Assembly: GCF_030341905.1 (NCBI RefSeq)
Contig: NZ_JATAAF010000009.1
Span: 1 to 64,000 of the forward strand
DNA: 64,000 nt
From: Porticoccus sp. W117
GTDB taxonomy: Bacteria > Pseudomonadota > Gammaproteobacteria > Pseudomonadales > Porticoccaceae
Direction of reading: 5' to 3'
In this document: piece after piece, positions 17,623 to 25,805 of the stretch
How the letters are laid out: every line of letters begins with the position of its first letter
Position numbering within the stretch: position 1 is the stretch's first letter
Translations under genes and position numbers: made by a program
The notes under the pieces: generated by a model
Told to the model about the DNA's origin: nothing
Databases searched by the model: none
What the model saw: the letters and a program-made list of their open reading frames with translations, nothing else

Positions 17623-18801
17623 TTGTTTGACCTGCAAAAAGCCCGCGCCGACACCCCCGCCTGCGAAAAACTGATTCATTTCAATAACGCGGGGGCATCG
17701 CTGATGCCACAACCGGTATACCAGGCGGTGCTTGATCATCTGCAGCTGGAACAAACTATCGGCGGCTACGAAGCCGCCGCTGAGAATGCCGACAAGCTCG
17801 ACAGCTTTTACAGCGCCTTTGCCAACCTGCTGAATGCCAGCCGGGATGAAATCGCCTTTGTGGAAAACGCCACCCGCGCCTGGGACATGGCGGTGTACGC
17901 CATTCCCTGGCGAGCCGGCGACCGGGTATTGGTGCACCAATCGGAGTACTCCTCCAACTATCTCGCCCTGTTGCAACTGGCTCGGGAGAAGCGTATTCAG
18001 ATTGATCAGGTGCCCTCCGGCAGTGATGGCGCCATCGATCTGGAGCAATTGCAGGAAATGATTCACCCACAGACCCGGGCAATCTTCCTCACTTACGTGC
18101 CTTCGCAAAGCGGCCTGGTGAACCCCGCTGGTGAAGTGGGTGACATCGCTCGGGACAACAACCTGCTCTATGTACTCGATGCCTGCCAGGCGGCGGGGCA
18201 AATGCCCATTGATGTGCAGCAAATCGGCTGCGATATTCTCTCTGGCACCGGCCGCAAATTCCTGCGCGGCCCTCGTGGCACAGGCTTTCTGTACGTGCGA
18301 AAAGAGCGTCTGGATACTCTGGAACCGCCATTTATTGATCTTCACTCCGCTGCCTGGACTGCCGATCACGACTACGAATTTCAGGCCAATGCCCGGCGTT
18401 TTGAAAACTGGGAATGCTTTGCCGCCGGTAAGATTGGCCTGGCAGCGGCGGCCAACTACGCTATGGAAGTTGGCCTGAGCCAGATCCAGCAACGGGTGTT
18501 TTCGCTGGCACAAACCCTGCGCACCGAATTGAGCACCATCGATTGCGTGAAAGTGCACGACCCCGGCAGCCAACGCTGTGGTATCGTCACCTTCAGTTGC
18601 GAAAACAAAGATGCAGAAAAACTGGTGGCGGAACTGCGTGCAGAAGGCATTAACACCTCGGTAACCGCTCGCCGCAATGCCCGTTTGGATTTTCAGCAAC
18701 GCAAGGTGCCCTCGGCGGTACGGGCGTCGCTGCACTATTTTAATAATGACGATGAAATCGCGAATTTTTGCCAGGTTATTGAGTCCAAGCTGCACCAGTG
18801 A
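17623..18801 (+). CDS. Class V aminotransferase-fold PLP enzyme, candidate ovothiol C-S lyase (OvoB)
   Basis: PLP-dependent protein of the cysteine desulfurase/isopenicillin-epimerase group. The cofactor aspartate lies in YVLDACQAAGQ (about residues 183-193) and the PLP lysine in SGTGRKFLRGPRG (Lys near 212). The TTG start at 17623 is preferred because AAGG stands nine bases upstream; a longer frame from an ATG at 17560 would overlap the lipoprotein gene. Only 29 bases separate it from ovoA. Ovothiol synthesis needs a PLP sulfoxide lyase to cleave 5-histidylcysteine sulfoxide after OvoA, so the operon makes this protein a good candidate. A general cysteine desulfurase-like role remains possible. 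Confidence 0.75.
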   Translation: MFDLQKARADTPACEKLIHFNNAGASLMPQPVYQAVLDHLQLEQTIGGYEAAAENADKLDSFYSAFANLLNASRDEIAFVENATRAWDMAVYAIPWRAGDRVLVHQSEYSSNYLALLQLAREKRIQIDQVPSGSDGAIDLEQLQEMIHPQTRAIFLTYVPSQSGLVNPAGEVGDIARDNNLLYVLDACQAAGQMPIDVQQIGCDILSGTGRKFLRGPRGTGFLYVRKERLDTLEPPFIDLHSAAWTADHDYEFQANARRFENWECFAAGKIGLAAAANYAMEVGLSQIQQRVFSLAQTLRTELSTIDCVKVHDPGSQRCGIVTFSCENKDAEKLVAELRAEGINTSVTARRNARLDFQQRKVPSAVRASLHYFNNDDEIANFCQVIESKLHQ

Positions 18802-18830
18802 GCCCACACTAAACCCGTAAGGAATTGTTC

Positions 18831-20990
18831 ATGCCCGTGGAAACCCCACTATCGCCACCAGCCAGCATTAGTGAATACAACCTGATTACCAAAACACCCC
18901 TCCTCAATGGCGGCGACCCGGAAGCAAAACGCCAGGAAATTCTGCAATATTTCCACGACACCTTTTCCCTGTACGAAAGCATTTTTGAATGCCTGAAAGA
19001 CGACCAGGCGTTTTATACCCGCGCCAACCCCCTGCGCCACCCGCTGATTTTTTACTACGGCCACACCTCGGTATTTTTTATCAACAAGCTCAATGTGGCC
19101 AAGCTGATTAACCAGCGGGTGAACGAGCGCATTGAGTCCATGCTGGCCATTGGCGTGGATGAAATGTCCTGGGACGACCTCAATGAGAAAAATTACCACT
19201 GGCCAACACCGGCAGAGGTAAAGGCCCACCGCGACCAGACCCGCCAGGTAGTTGACCAGTTTATTCGCAACTGCGACATCAGCTTGCCAATCCAGTGGAA
19301 CGACCCACTTTGGATTGTGGTGATGGGCATCGAGCACGAGCGCATTCACCTGGAAACCACGGCCGTTCTGATTCGTGAACTGCCTCTGGAATGCGTAAAA
19401 CCCCACCCCCTGTGGAGCAATATCTGCCGTCAAAGCGGCGAGGCTCCCGCCAATGAATTGCTGCCGGTCAGCGGTGGCAGCGTGACGATGGGCAAACCCC
19501 GCAGCAACCCGGTTTACGGTTGGGACAATGAATACGGACACAGCCAGGAAGAAGTGGCCCCATTCAGTGCGTCAAAGTATCTAGTATCCAACCAGGAGTT
19601 TCTGGAATTTGTGCAAGCCGACGGCTACACCAATGAACGCTATTGGAGCCAAGAAGGCTGGCAATGGGCGCAATTTCGCAACGCCAGGCACCCGGTTTAT
19701 TGGGTTGGCGACGAGCAGGGCTATCGCTACCGCAGCATGCTGGAAGTGATCGATATGCCTTGGGATTGGCCGGTAGATATCAATTACCTGGAAGCGAAAG
19801 CCTTTTGCAATTGGAAATCTGAACAAACCGGCAAACAAATTCGCATGCCCACCGAGGCCGAATGGTACCAATTACGCAAGCGGGTCGAGTGCGATCAACC
19901 GGACTGGCAAAGGGCGCCGGGCAATATCAATTTAGAGGGCGAATTTTCCCCCTGCCCGGTTAACCGCCACGAGTTTGCCGACGGTTTTTACGACATTATC
20001 GGCAATGTCTGGCAGTGGACCGAAACCCCCATCGATGGTTTTGACAGCTTTGAAGTGCACCCCATTTACGACGACTTCTCCACCCCCACCTTCGATGGCA
20101 AGCACAATATTTTTAAGGGCGGCTGCTGGGTATCCACCGGCAACTACGCCATCCGCGATTCCCGCTACGCCTTTCGGCGCCACTTTTTCCAATACTCCGG
20201 CCTGCGCTATGTGGAGGGTGAAAAATTGTCAGACCCAACTCTGAACACTTACGAGTCTTCCGCCATGGTGGCTCAGTACATTGAATTTCACTACGGCGAC
20301 GAACACTTTGGCGTGCCCAATTTTCCGGTGGCCTGCATTAACGCTGTCGAGCCATACCTGGCAGGCCGAAGTACCGAAAGAGCGCTGGACCTTGGTTGCG
20401 CCACCGGACGTTCATCCTTCGAGCTGGCCAAACATTTTGGCCATGTGGACGCTATCGATTTTTCTGTACGCCTGATTGAAGCCCCCAGCAACCTGCAAAA
20501 AAATGGCTCGCAACGCTACATTATTCAGGATGAGGGAGAGCTGGTCGCTTACAAAGAAATAAAATTGAGTGACTTCGGCGGCTACGACGACATAAAAGAC
20601 AACATTGATTTTATGCAGGGAGATGCCTGCAACCTGGTGGAGAAATATCGCGACTACGACCTGGTATTTGCCGGCAATCTACTGGACCGCCTCTACGACC
20701 CGGCGAAATTCCTGCAACAAATAAAAGACCGCATCCGCCCCGGCGGCTTGCTGGTACTCACCTCCCCTTACACCTGGCTGGAGGAATTTACGCCGCGGGA
20801 TAAATGGATCGGTGGTTACAAAGCCAATACCGGTGAGAATTACGATACCTTGGAAGGTTTGCAGGATCAGTTAAAACCGGAATTCAAATTGCTGGCCGAG
20901 CCGCAAGATATTCCTTTTGTGATTCGCGAAACCCGGCGCAAGTTTCAGCATACGTTGGCGCAGATGACGGTTTGGATAAAAGAAAGCTAG
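18831..20990 (+). CDS. ovoA: 5-histidylcysteine sulfoxide synthase / 4-mercaptohistidine N-methyltransferase
   Basis: Makes the first and last steps of ovothiol A synthesis: iron- and oxygen-dependent coupling of histidine with cysteine, and N-methylation of the thiolated imidazole. About 719 residues from the ATG at 18831 (AAGGA seven bases upstream). Three domains are visible. A DinB-like domain has iron ligands in YYGH (His near 78) and HERIHLE (HX3HXE, about 169-175). An FGE-sulfatase-like domain lies near 205-460, with GNVWQWTETP and FKGGCW. A SAM-methyltransferase domain has LDLGCATGRS at about 519-528. Domain order and length match characterised OvoA. EgtB of ergothioneine synthesis lacks the methyltransferase domain, which argues against that reading. 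Confidence 0.95.
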   Translation: MPVETPLSPPASISEYNLITKTPLLNGGDPEAKRQEILQYFHDTFSLYESIFECLKDDQAFYTRANPLRHPLIFYYGHTSVFFINKLNVAKLINQRVNERIESMLAIGVDEMSWDDLNEKNYHWPTPAEVKAHRDQTRQVVDQFIRNCDISLPIQWNDPLWIVVMGIEHERIHLETTAVLIRELPLECVKPHPLWSNICRQSGEAPANELLPVSGGSVTMGKPRSNPVYGWDNEYGHSQEEVAPFSASKYLVSNQEFLEFVQADGYTNERYWSQEGWQWAQFRNARHPVYWVGDEQGYRYRSMLEVIDMPWDWPVDINYLEAKAFCNWKSEQTGKQIRMPTEAEWYQLRKRVECDQPDWQRAPGNINLEGEFSPCPVNRHEFADGFYDIIGNVWQWTETPIDGFDSFEVHPIYDDFSTPTFDGKHNIFKGGCWVSTGNYAIRDSRYAFRRHFFQYSGLRYVEGEKLSDPTLNTYESSAMVAQYIEFHYGDEHFGVPNFPVACINAVEPYLAGRSTERALDLGCATGRSSFELAKHFGHVDAIDFSVRLIEAPSNLQKNGSQRYIIQDEGELVAYKEIKLSDFGGYDDIKDNIDFMQGDACNLVEKYRDYDLVFAGNLLDRLYDPAKFLQQIKDRIRPGGLLVLTSPYTWLEEFTPRDKWIGGYKANTGENYDTLEGLQDQLKPEFKLLAEPQDIPFVIRETRRKFQHTLAQMTVWIKES

Positions 20991-21000
20991 CACGTACTTC

Positions 21001-21081
21001 GTAGGGTGGATTAGCGCAGCGTAATCCACCAAACACAGCCTGACCATACATGGCGGATTACGCTGCGCTAATCCGCCCTAC
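21001..21081. repeat. Extragenic palindromic repeat, family R3, copy 2
   Basis: Same GTAGGGTGGATTAG / CTAATCCGCCCTAC frame as 10020-10102. The AGCACGTACTTC flank to its left overlaps the ovoA stop codon. It lies between convergent ovoA and rlmB. Confidence 0.85.
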
Positions 21082-21094
21082 GCTTATAGCGTTT

Positions 21095-21832
21095 CTAGCC
21101 TCTCTGCCTAACCGCCTCAAATAAACAAACCCCGGTGGCCACCGACACATTCAAACTGCTGACCTCACCGGCCATAGGCAGTTTCACCAAAGCATCACAC
21201 TGTTCCCGAGTAAGGCGGCGCATGCCTTTTTCTTCCGCGCCCATCACTAATGCTAACGGGCCTTTTAAATCCGCGTTGTAGACCAGTTGTTCCGCCTCAC
21301 CGGCAGTACCGACCACCCACACACCTGCCTCCTGCAACTGTTTTAAAGTGCGCGCCAAATTGGTCACCACCACAAAGGGCACCGATTCCGCAGCGCCGCA
21401 GGCCACTTTGCTCACCGTAGGGGTAATACCCACCGAGCGATTTTTGGGGGCAATAACCGCATCCACTCCGGCGGCATCGGCGGAACGCAGGCAGGCACCC
21501 AGGTTGTGAGGATCGGTGACGCCATCCAGCACCAGTAAAAACGGCGGATGATTCAACTGTTCCACCAACTGCATCAAATAGTGCTCATCCCGCACCTCAC
21601 CGCCTTCGCACAAAGCCATCACCCCTTGATGACGACCGTCAGCGGACTTGTCCATCTCCTTGCGATTTACCCAGGTAATGGGCGTGCCGTGGCGCTCCGC
21701 CATCTGCACAATTTTTTTAATGCGCTCGTCGTCGCGGCCCCGTTGCAGGCGCAGCTCTTTGACTTTTTCCGGATTGGTTTTTAACAGCGCTTGCACCGCG
21801 TGCAGGCCGTATTGCCATTCTTGGGATTTCAC
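21095..21832 (-). CDS. rlmB: 23S rRNA (guanosine-2251-2'-O)-methyltransferase
   Basis: SPOUT-family enzyme that methylates the ribose of G2251 in the 23S rRNA P-loop. The 245-residue protein has the N-terminal substrate-binding domain (about 1-75, YGLHAVQALL) and the knotted C-terminal domain with LDGVTDPHNLGACLRSADA, MGAEEKGMRR and the SAM-site LPMAGEVSSLNVSVATGVCL. It follows rnr on the same strand, the usual gammaproteobacterial pair, with an R2 palindrome between. Confidence 0.96.
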   Translation of the reverse strand: MKSQEWQYGLHAVQALLKTNPEKVKELRLQRGRDDERIKKIVQMAERHGTPITWVNRKEMDKSADGRHQGVMALCEGGEVRDEHYLMQLVEQLNHPPFLLVLDGVTDPHNLGACLRSADAAGVDAVIAPKNRSVGITPTVSKVACGAAESVPFVVVTNLARTLKQLQEAGVWVVGTAGEAEQLVYNADLKGPLALVMGAEEKGMRRLTREQCDALVKLPMAGEVSSLNVSVATGVCLFEAVRQRG

Positions 21833-21852
21833 ATGGTTACCTTTTCGATGCC

Positions 21853-21938
21853 GTCATCCTGAGGCCACGCAGTGGCCGTGAGGATCTCACAACTACCTGA
21901 ATCTGAGATCCTCACGTCGCTACGCTCCTCAGGATGAC
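21853..21938. repeat. Extragenic palindromic repeat, family R2, copy 3
   Basis: GTCATCCTGAG to CTCAGGATGAC with GAGGATCTCA / TGAGATCCTC inside, as in the other R2 copies. It occupies the rnr-rlmB gap. Confidence 0.85.
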
Positions 21939-21946
21939 GTAATTCG

Positions 21947-24373
21947 TTATTTCTTCTTCCGCCGCACCGGCCTTTTACTCGGCCCTTTTTTACCGCGCCC
22001 CTGTTCGGCCTTCATCTGCGCCATAAATTTATCTTTGCCAGATTGTTTTTTAGCCTCTGCTTTGGTTTGCACTTTCGGTGCTTTATCAACCAGCTCAAAA
22101 TCGATCTTGCGCTCATCCAAAGCCACACGAATCACTTTCACCCGCAAACGATCCCCCAAACGGTACACCCGCCGGGTGCGCTCGCCCACCAAACGGTGAT
22201 GCGAGGGATCATGGTTGTAGTAATCCTTGGGCAGGTTGGTGATATGCACCAGACCTTCGATGTAAATATCCTGCAGCTCCACAAATAAACCGAAGTTGGT
22301 CACCGCGCTGACCACACCGTCCATCTCATCGCCAACGTGCTCCTGCAGGTATTCGCACTTGAGCCAGCTGACGACTTCGCGGGTAGCTTCATCGGCGCGG
22401 CGTTCGGTCATAGAGCAGTGCTCACCCGCCTCCATCATCGCAGCTACATCGTAGGGATAGATTTTGTCCGCCGTTAGCAGCGGCGCACCCTTAACCCGTT
22501 TTAAACCACTAACCCGCTTTTTGCTGCGCAACAAATGACGGATAGCGCGGTGGGTAAGCAAATCCGGGTAGCGACGAATGGGCGAGGTAAAGTGGGTGTA
22601 GGCCGGGTAGTTCAGGCCAAAGTGGCCGATATTTTCCGGGTCGTACACCGCCTGGTTCATGGAGCGCAGCATCACCGTTTGAATCACATGGCGATCCGGG
22701 CGTTCGACAATACTGCCCAACACTTTTTGCATATCCTGAGGCGATGGCGATTCACCGCCACCAAGGCCCAAGCCCAACTCACCAAGGAATTCCCGCAATG
22801 CAGTGAGTTTCTGTTCTTTGGGAGTATCGTGAATGCGGTACAGGCCCGGCAGTTTGCTTTTTTCCAACAGCTGGGCGGCGCACACATTGGCGCACAGCAT
22901 GCACTCCTCAATCAAGCGGTGGGCATCGGTGCGCTCGGTGGGCACAATCTGGTCAATCTTGCGTTCGGCATTAAACAGGATGCGGGTTTCAGTGGTTTCA
23001 AAGTCGATAGCACCGCGCTGGCTGCGAGCTGCCAGTAACACCTGAAACAGTTTGTAGAGGTGGTCGATGTGTTTGACCACGGACTTAAAGCGCTGCCGCA
23101 TTGGGCTGTCGCGATCATCCCGCTGGGCGATCATCTGCGCCACCTGGGTGTAGGTCAGACGGGCGTGGGAGTGAATCACCGCCTCGTAGAACTGGTACTT
23201 GCTCACCTCGCCATTGGCAGTGACTTTCATTTCGCACACCATCGCCAGGCGATCTACCTGTGGATTCAGGGAACAGAGGCCGTTGGACAGTTTCTCTGGC
23301 AGCATGGGTACCACTTGCTCGGGAAAATATACCGAGTTGCCCCGCTCCCAAGCCTCCCGATCCAGCGGGCTGGCCACATCCACATAGTGGGACACATCGG
23401 CGATGGCCACATACAGCGTGTGACTGCCCATGCGGCCCGGCTTGCAGTACACCGCATCGTCAAAGTCGCGAGCGTCTTCGCCGTCAATGGTGACAAACGG
23501 CAGTTGGCGCAAATCCACCCGGTGCTGTTTGTCCACTTCCGTCACCTCGTCCGCTATTTTTGCGCACTGCTTGGTAACCGCCGCAGGCCACTGGTTGGGA
23601 ATGCCGTGGTTGCGGATGGCGATATCGATCTCCATACCAGGGTCCAAATGGCTACCCAGTACTTCGGTAATTTTGCCGGTGGGCATGGTGTGGCGATCCG
23701 GAGGGGTGACAATATCCACCACCACAACCTGCCCTTCTTCGGCATTGGCGATGTCCTTGGGCGGCACCAAAATATCTTGCGGCACCCGTGGGTTTTCCGG
23801 GCGCACAAAGAATACTCCGCTCTCGGAAAACAACCGCCCTACCAGCTGGCTGTTGCCCCGCTCCACCACCTCGACAATGGAAGCCTCCACCCGGCCGCGT
23901 CGATCGCGGCCGGCGGCGCGCACCAGCACGCGGTCGCCGTCCATCACCCGGCGCATTTGGCGGCTGGACAAAAATAAGTCGTCGCCCCCGGCATCCGGCT
24001 TCACAAAACCAAAGCCCTCTGGGTGGCCGATCACCCGGCCTCGCACCAGATTCATCTTATCCAGTGGGCCAAAAGCGTCGCGGCGATTACTCACCAACTG
24101 GCCGTCGCGGCACATGGCAATCAGGCGACGACGCAACGCTTCCACCGCCTCTTCATCACGCAACTTAAGCGCCTTGCACAACTCCGAATGAGTCATGGGG
24201 CCAATGCTGTCGCGCAGGAAATCGAGGATAAATTCGCGGCTGGGAATGGGGTTGGCGTAACGCTGCGCCTCGCGGGCGGCATGGGGGTCTTTGGGGTTTC
24301 TTTTCTTGCTCAAAAGTATCTGCTTTTTATTGGTTTGCGCCGCAGCAGCGGCTTTGCAGCCATTGTAGCCCAT
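21947..24373 (-). CDS. rnr: Ribonuclease R
   Basis: 3'-to-5' exoribonuclease that degrades structured RNA and takes part in rRNA and tmRNA-linked quality control. About 808 residues from the ATG at 24373. The N-terminal helix-turn-helix/cold-shock region includes NPIPSREFILDFL. The RNB catalytic core has the metal-binding DGEDARDFDDAVY. An S1 domain follows with GVVSAVTNFGLFVEL. The tail is strongly basic and ends KRPVRRKKK. The start is uncertain: a TTG at 24313 gives MSKKRNPKDPHAARE, closer to relatives, whereas the ATG has an AAGGA upstream. The divergent tRNA-Leu promoter lies just beyond. Confidence 0.95.
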   Translation of the reverse strand: MGYNGCKAAAAAQTNKKQILLSKKRNPKDPHAAREAQRYANPIPSREFILDFLRDSIGPMTHSELCKALKLRDEEAVEALRRRLIAMCRDGQLVSNRRDAFGPLDKMNLVRGRVIGHPEGFGFVKPDAGGDDLFLSSRQMRRVMDGDRVLVRAAGRDRRGRVEASIVEVVERGNSQLVGRLFSESGVFFVRPENPRVPQDILVPPKDIANAEEGQVVVVDIVTPPDRHTMPTGKITEVLGSHLDPGMEIDIAIRNHGIPNQWPAAVTKQCAKIADEVTEVDKQHRVDLRQLPFVTIDGEDARDFDDAVYCKPGRMGSHTLYVAIADVSHYVDVASPLDREAWERGNSVYFPEQVVPMLPEKLSNGLCSLNPQVDRLAMVCEMKVTANGEVSKYQFYEAVIHSHARLTYTQVAQMIAQRDDRDSPMRQRFKSVVKHIDHLYKLFQVLLAARSQRGAIDFETTETRILFNAERKIDQIVPTERTDAHRLIEECMLCANVCAAQLLEKSKLPGLYRIHDTPKEQKLTALREFLGELGLGLGGGESPSPQDMQKVLGSIVERPDRHVIQTVMLRSMNQAVYDPENIGHFGLNYPAYTHFTSPIRRYPDLLTHRAIRHLLRSKKRVSGLKRVKGAPLLTADKIYPYDVAAMMEAGEHCSMTERRADEATREVVSWLKCEYLQEHVGDEMDGVVSAVTNFGLFVELQDIYIEGLVHITNLPKDYYNHDPSHHRLVGERTRRVYRLGDRLRVKVIRVALDERKIDFELVDKAPKVQTKAEAKKQSGKDKFMAQMKAEQGRGKKGPSKRPVRRKKK

Positions 24374-24411
24374 GGACTGTGACAATCCTTGGATTTTTTC
24401 CAGACAGGGCG

Positions 24412-24440
24412 TTGACAAGGGAAACCGGGATCAGTAAAGT
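24412..24440 (+). promoter_or_regulatory. Promoter of tRNA-Leu(CAG)
   Basis: -35 TTGACA (24412-24417), 17-base spacer, -10 TAAAGT (24435-24440), followed by a GC-rich stretch TGCGCCC typical of stable-RNA promoters. It starts 66 bases before the tRNA. Confidence 0.75.
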
Positions 24441-24477
24441 TGCGCCCTCGCTGGCACAGCCAGCAGATTTCCCTGCT

Positions 24478-24564
24478 GCCCAGGTGGTGAAATTGGTAGA
24501 CACGCTAGCTTCAGGTGCTAGTGCTCTTACGGGCGTGGAGGTTCAAGTCCTCTCCTGGGCACCA
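24478..24564 (+). tRNA. tRNA-Leu (anticodon CAG)
   Basis: Full cloverleaf: acceptor GCCCAGG pairs with CCTGGGC, then discriminator A and an encoded CCA. The anticodon stem-loop is CTAGC-TTCAGGT-GCTAG with CAG in the centre, reading CUG codons. The long variable arm (TGCTCTTACGGGCG) is typical of class II tRNAs, and the T-loop GTTCAAGTC is present. Its 3' end is also one border of the downstream island. Confidence 0.97.
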
Positions 24565-24565
24565 A
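24546..24565 (+). repeat. Putative island attachment site at the tRNA 3' end (attL)
   Basis: AGTCCTCTCCTGGGCACCAA, the 3' end of tRNA-Leu, recurs with one base missing at 34078-34096. The 9.5 kb between the two copies carries the restriction and defence genes. tRNA 3' ends are classic targets of tyrosine integrases. Confidence 0.7.
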
Positions 24566-24590
24566 AATTTCACTGCTAATTCAGTGCGTT

Positions 24591-24623
24591 ACAGCCCAGC
24601 AAGTTTTCTTGTTGGGCTGTTTT
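24591..24623 (+). terminator. Terminator after tRNA-Leu
   Basis: ACAGCCCAGCAAG pairs with CTTGTTGGGCTGT around a TTTT loop and is followed by a T-run. It ends the tRNA transcript 27 bases after the CCA. Confidence 0.85.
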
Positions 24624-24719
24624 CGTTCTAGACCGCCCTACTGTTATCGTTTTTGTATAGACTGCGGGTCTGGCGTAAACGCGAGCAAATCACAACTACC
24701 TATCTCGGCCGATAGCAGT

Positions 24720-25787
24720 CTACTTTACTCCCCATATAGTCTGTAGACGTTCTATAGTGTGATCCCACTTTGAGGTTCTGGGTTGGGCTACAGAATTCTG
24801 ATTACCAAATAAACCAACCTCGTTCACTGCGTCCCTTGGGCTAAAGTCTTTTATCCATCTAACCTGAACAAAATATTCTGCGTTATCCTCACCATAATCC
24901 GCAGCGCTTTTGTAATTTCCGCTCAACTCCATATCAGGAGTAATAAAATCATCAGCAACTATTGCTTTGCTGATTACCTCTCCTACCCCAACATACCCGG
25001 TCTTGGGGATATTGACCCAAACTCGGTCGCCGAGGTTTAACTTAAACAACGTTTTGCTATACCAGCGACCACCACCGGCAGAGATAAACCCATGCTTTCG
25101 AGCATCTTCCCACGAGCGACCATCTTCAAATACACCAAAGGAGGCATAGTATTCACCGTTCCATTCATTCTTCTGGCCTACGTTAATAGCATGATCTTCC
25201 GTTTCACCGGGGTCAATCATCCAGGAACGGCTCAGATACTGGTTATCCCCATCTTCGAAAGCCGAAAAGAAAACGGCATTCACCGCCACACTGGCTTTAT
25301 CATTCAGGTAGTTGATAATGCGTTCAGTACTGGCATCCAGCTCCGCGGCTACGACCACCATTTGATGAGAGCTATTCACCTCATCCTCTACCGGTTTGCT
25401 ACCAAACTTCGCCTGAAATGCCTCGTCAAAATCCTTAATGGCTAACTGAAATTGCTCGGCAAAATCCTGATAAATCTGGGCAATACGCTCAGTCGGTAAG
25501 CCTTCAACCCATGCAGCATAATCGATTGTCTGGGCCACTACATCGCGGGGCGTTTTATGTTTTTTTAATTCGATAACAATAATGGAACCGAAGGCATCAA
25601 TCGCTAGTAGATCAATATACTTGCCAAAATCTGTATATACCTGGCGGCCAATCAACAACCAGCTTTCATTGAGAATAGAAACATCTTCGAAAATTTGTTG
25701 CTCAAGCAGCTCTTCTGAATCCAATTGTATTGGCTTCAATGCTTGTGGCTTACTGCCAATTTTCCAAATACCGTGTTGAACTGCCAT
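24720..25787 (-). CDS. PD-(D/E)XK nuclease-like (NucS/DUF91-type) protein with PUA-like C-terminal domain
   Basis: A 355-residue protein, last in the defence operon. The N-terminal half has a PD-(D/E)XK core: GKYIDLLAIDAFG then IIVIELKKHKTPRDVV near residues 55-85, with the Asp and Glu-x-Lys of the metal site in place, as in NucS/DUF91 endonuclease domains. The C-terminal half contains WEDARKHGFISAGGGRWYS and GDRVWVNIPKTGYVGVGEV (about 225-275), a pattern like small beta-barrel PUA/EVE domains that recognise modified bases. This suggests a nuclease guided by base modification, which is inference. Start: ATG at 25787 with AAGGA upstream. It follows the SIR2 gene by 18 bases. Confidence 0.72.
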   Translation of the reverse strand: MAVQHGIWKIGSKPQALKPIQLDSEELLEQQIFEDVSILNESWLLIGRQVYTDFGKYIDLLAIDAFGSIIVIELKKHKTPRDVVAQTIDYAAWVEGLPTERIAQIYQDFAEQFQLAIKDFDEAFQAKFGSKPVEDEVNSSHQMVVVAAELDASTERIINYLNDKASVAVNAVFFSAFEDGDNQYLSRSWMIDPGETEDHAINVGQKNEWNGEYYASFGVFEDGRSWEDARKHGFISAGGGRWYSKTLFKLNLGDRVWVNIPKTGYVGVGEVISKAIVADDFITPDMELSGNYKSAADYGEDNAEYFVQVRWIKDFSPRDAVNEVGLFGNQNSVAQPRTSKWDHTIERLQTIWGVK

Positions 25788-25805
25788 CAATACTTTTCCT
25801 TGCTA

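Noticed and set aside
18831-20990. Reading the gene as EgtB (ergothioneine)
   Set aside because: The C-terminal SAM-methyltransferase domain and total length fit OvoA; no EgtD-like gene is nearby.
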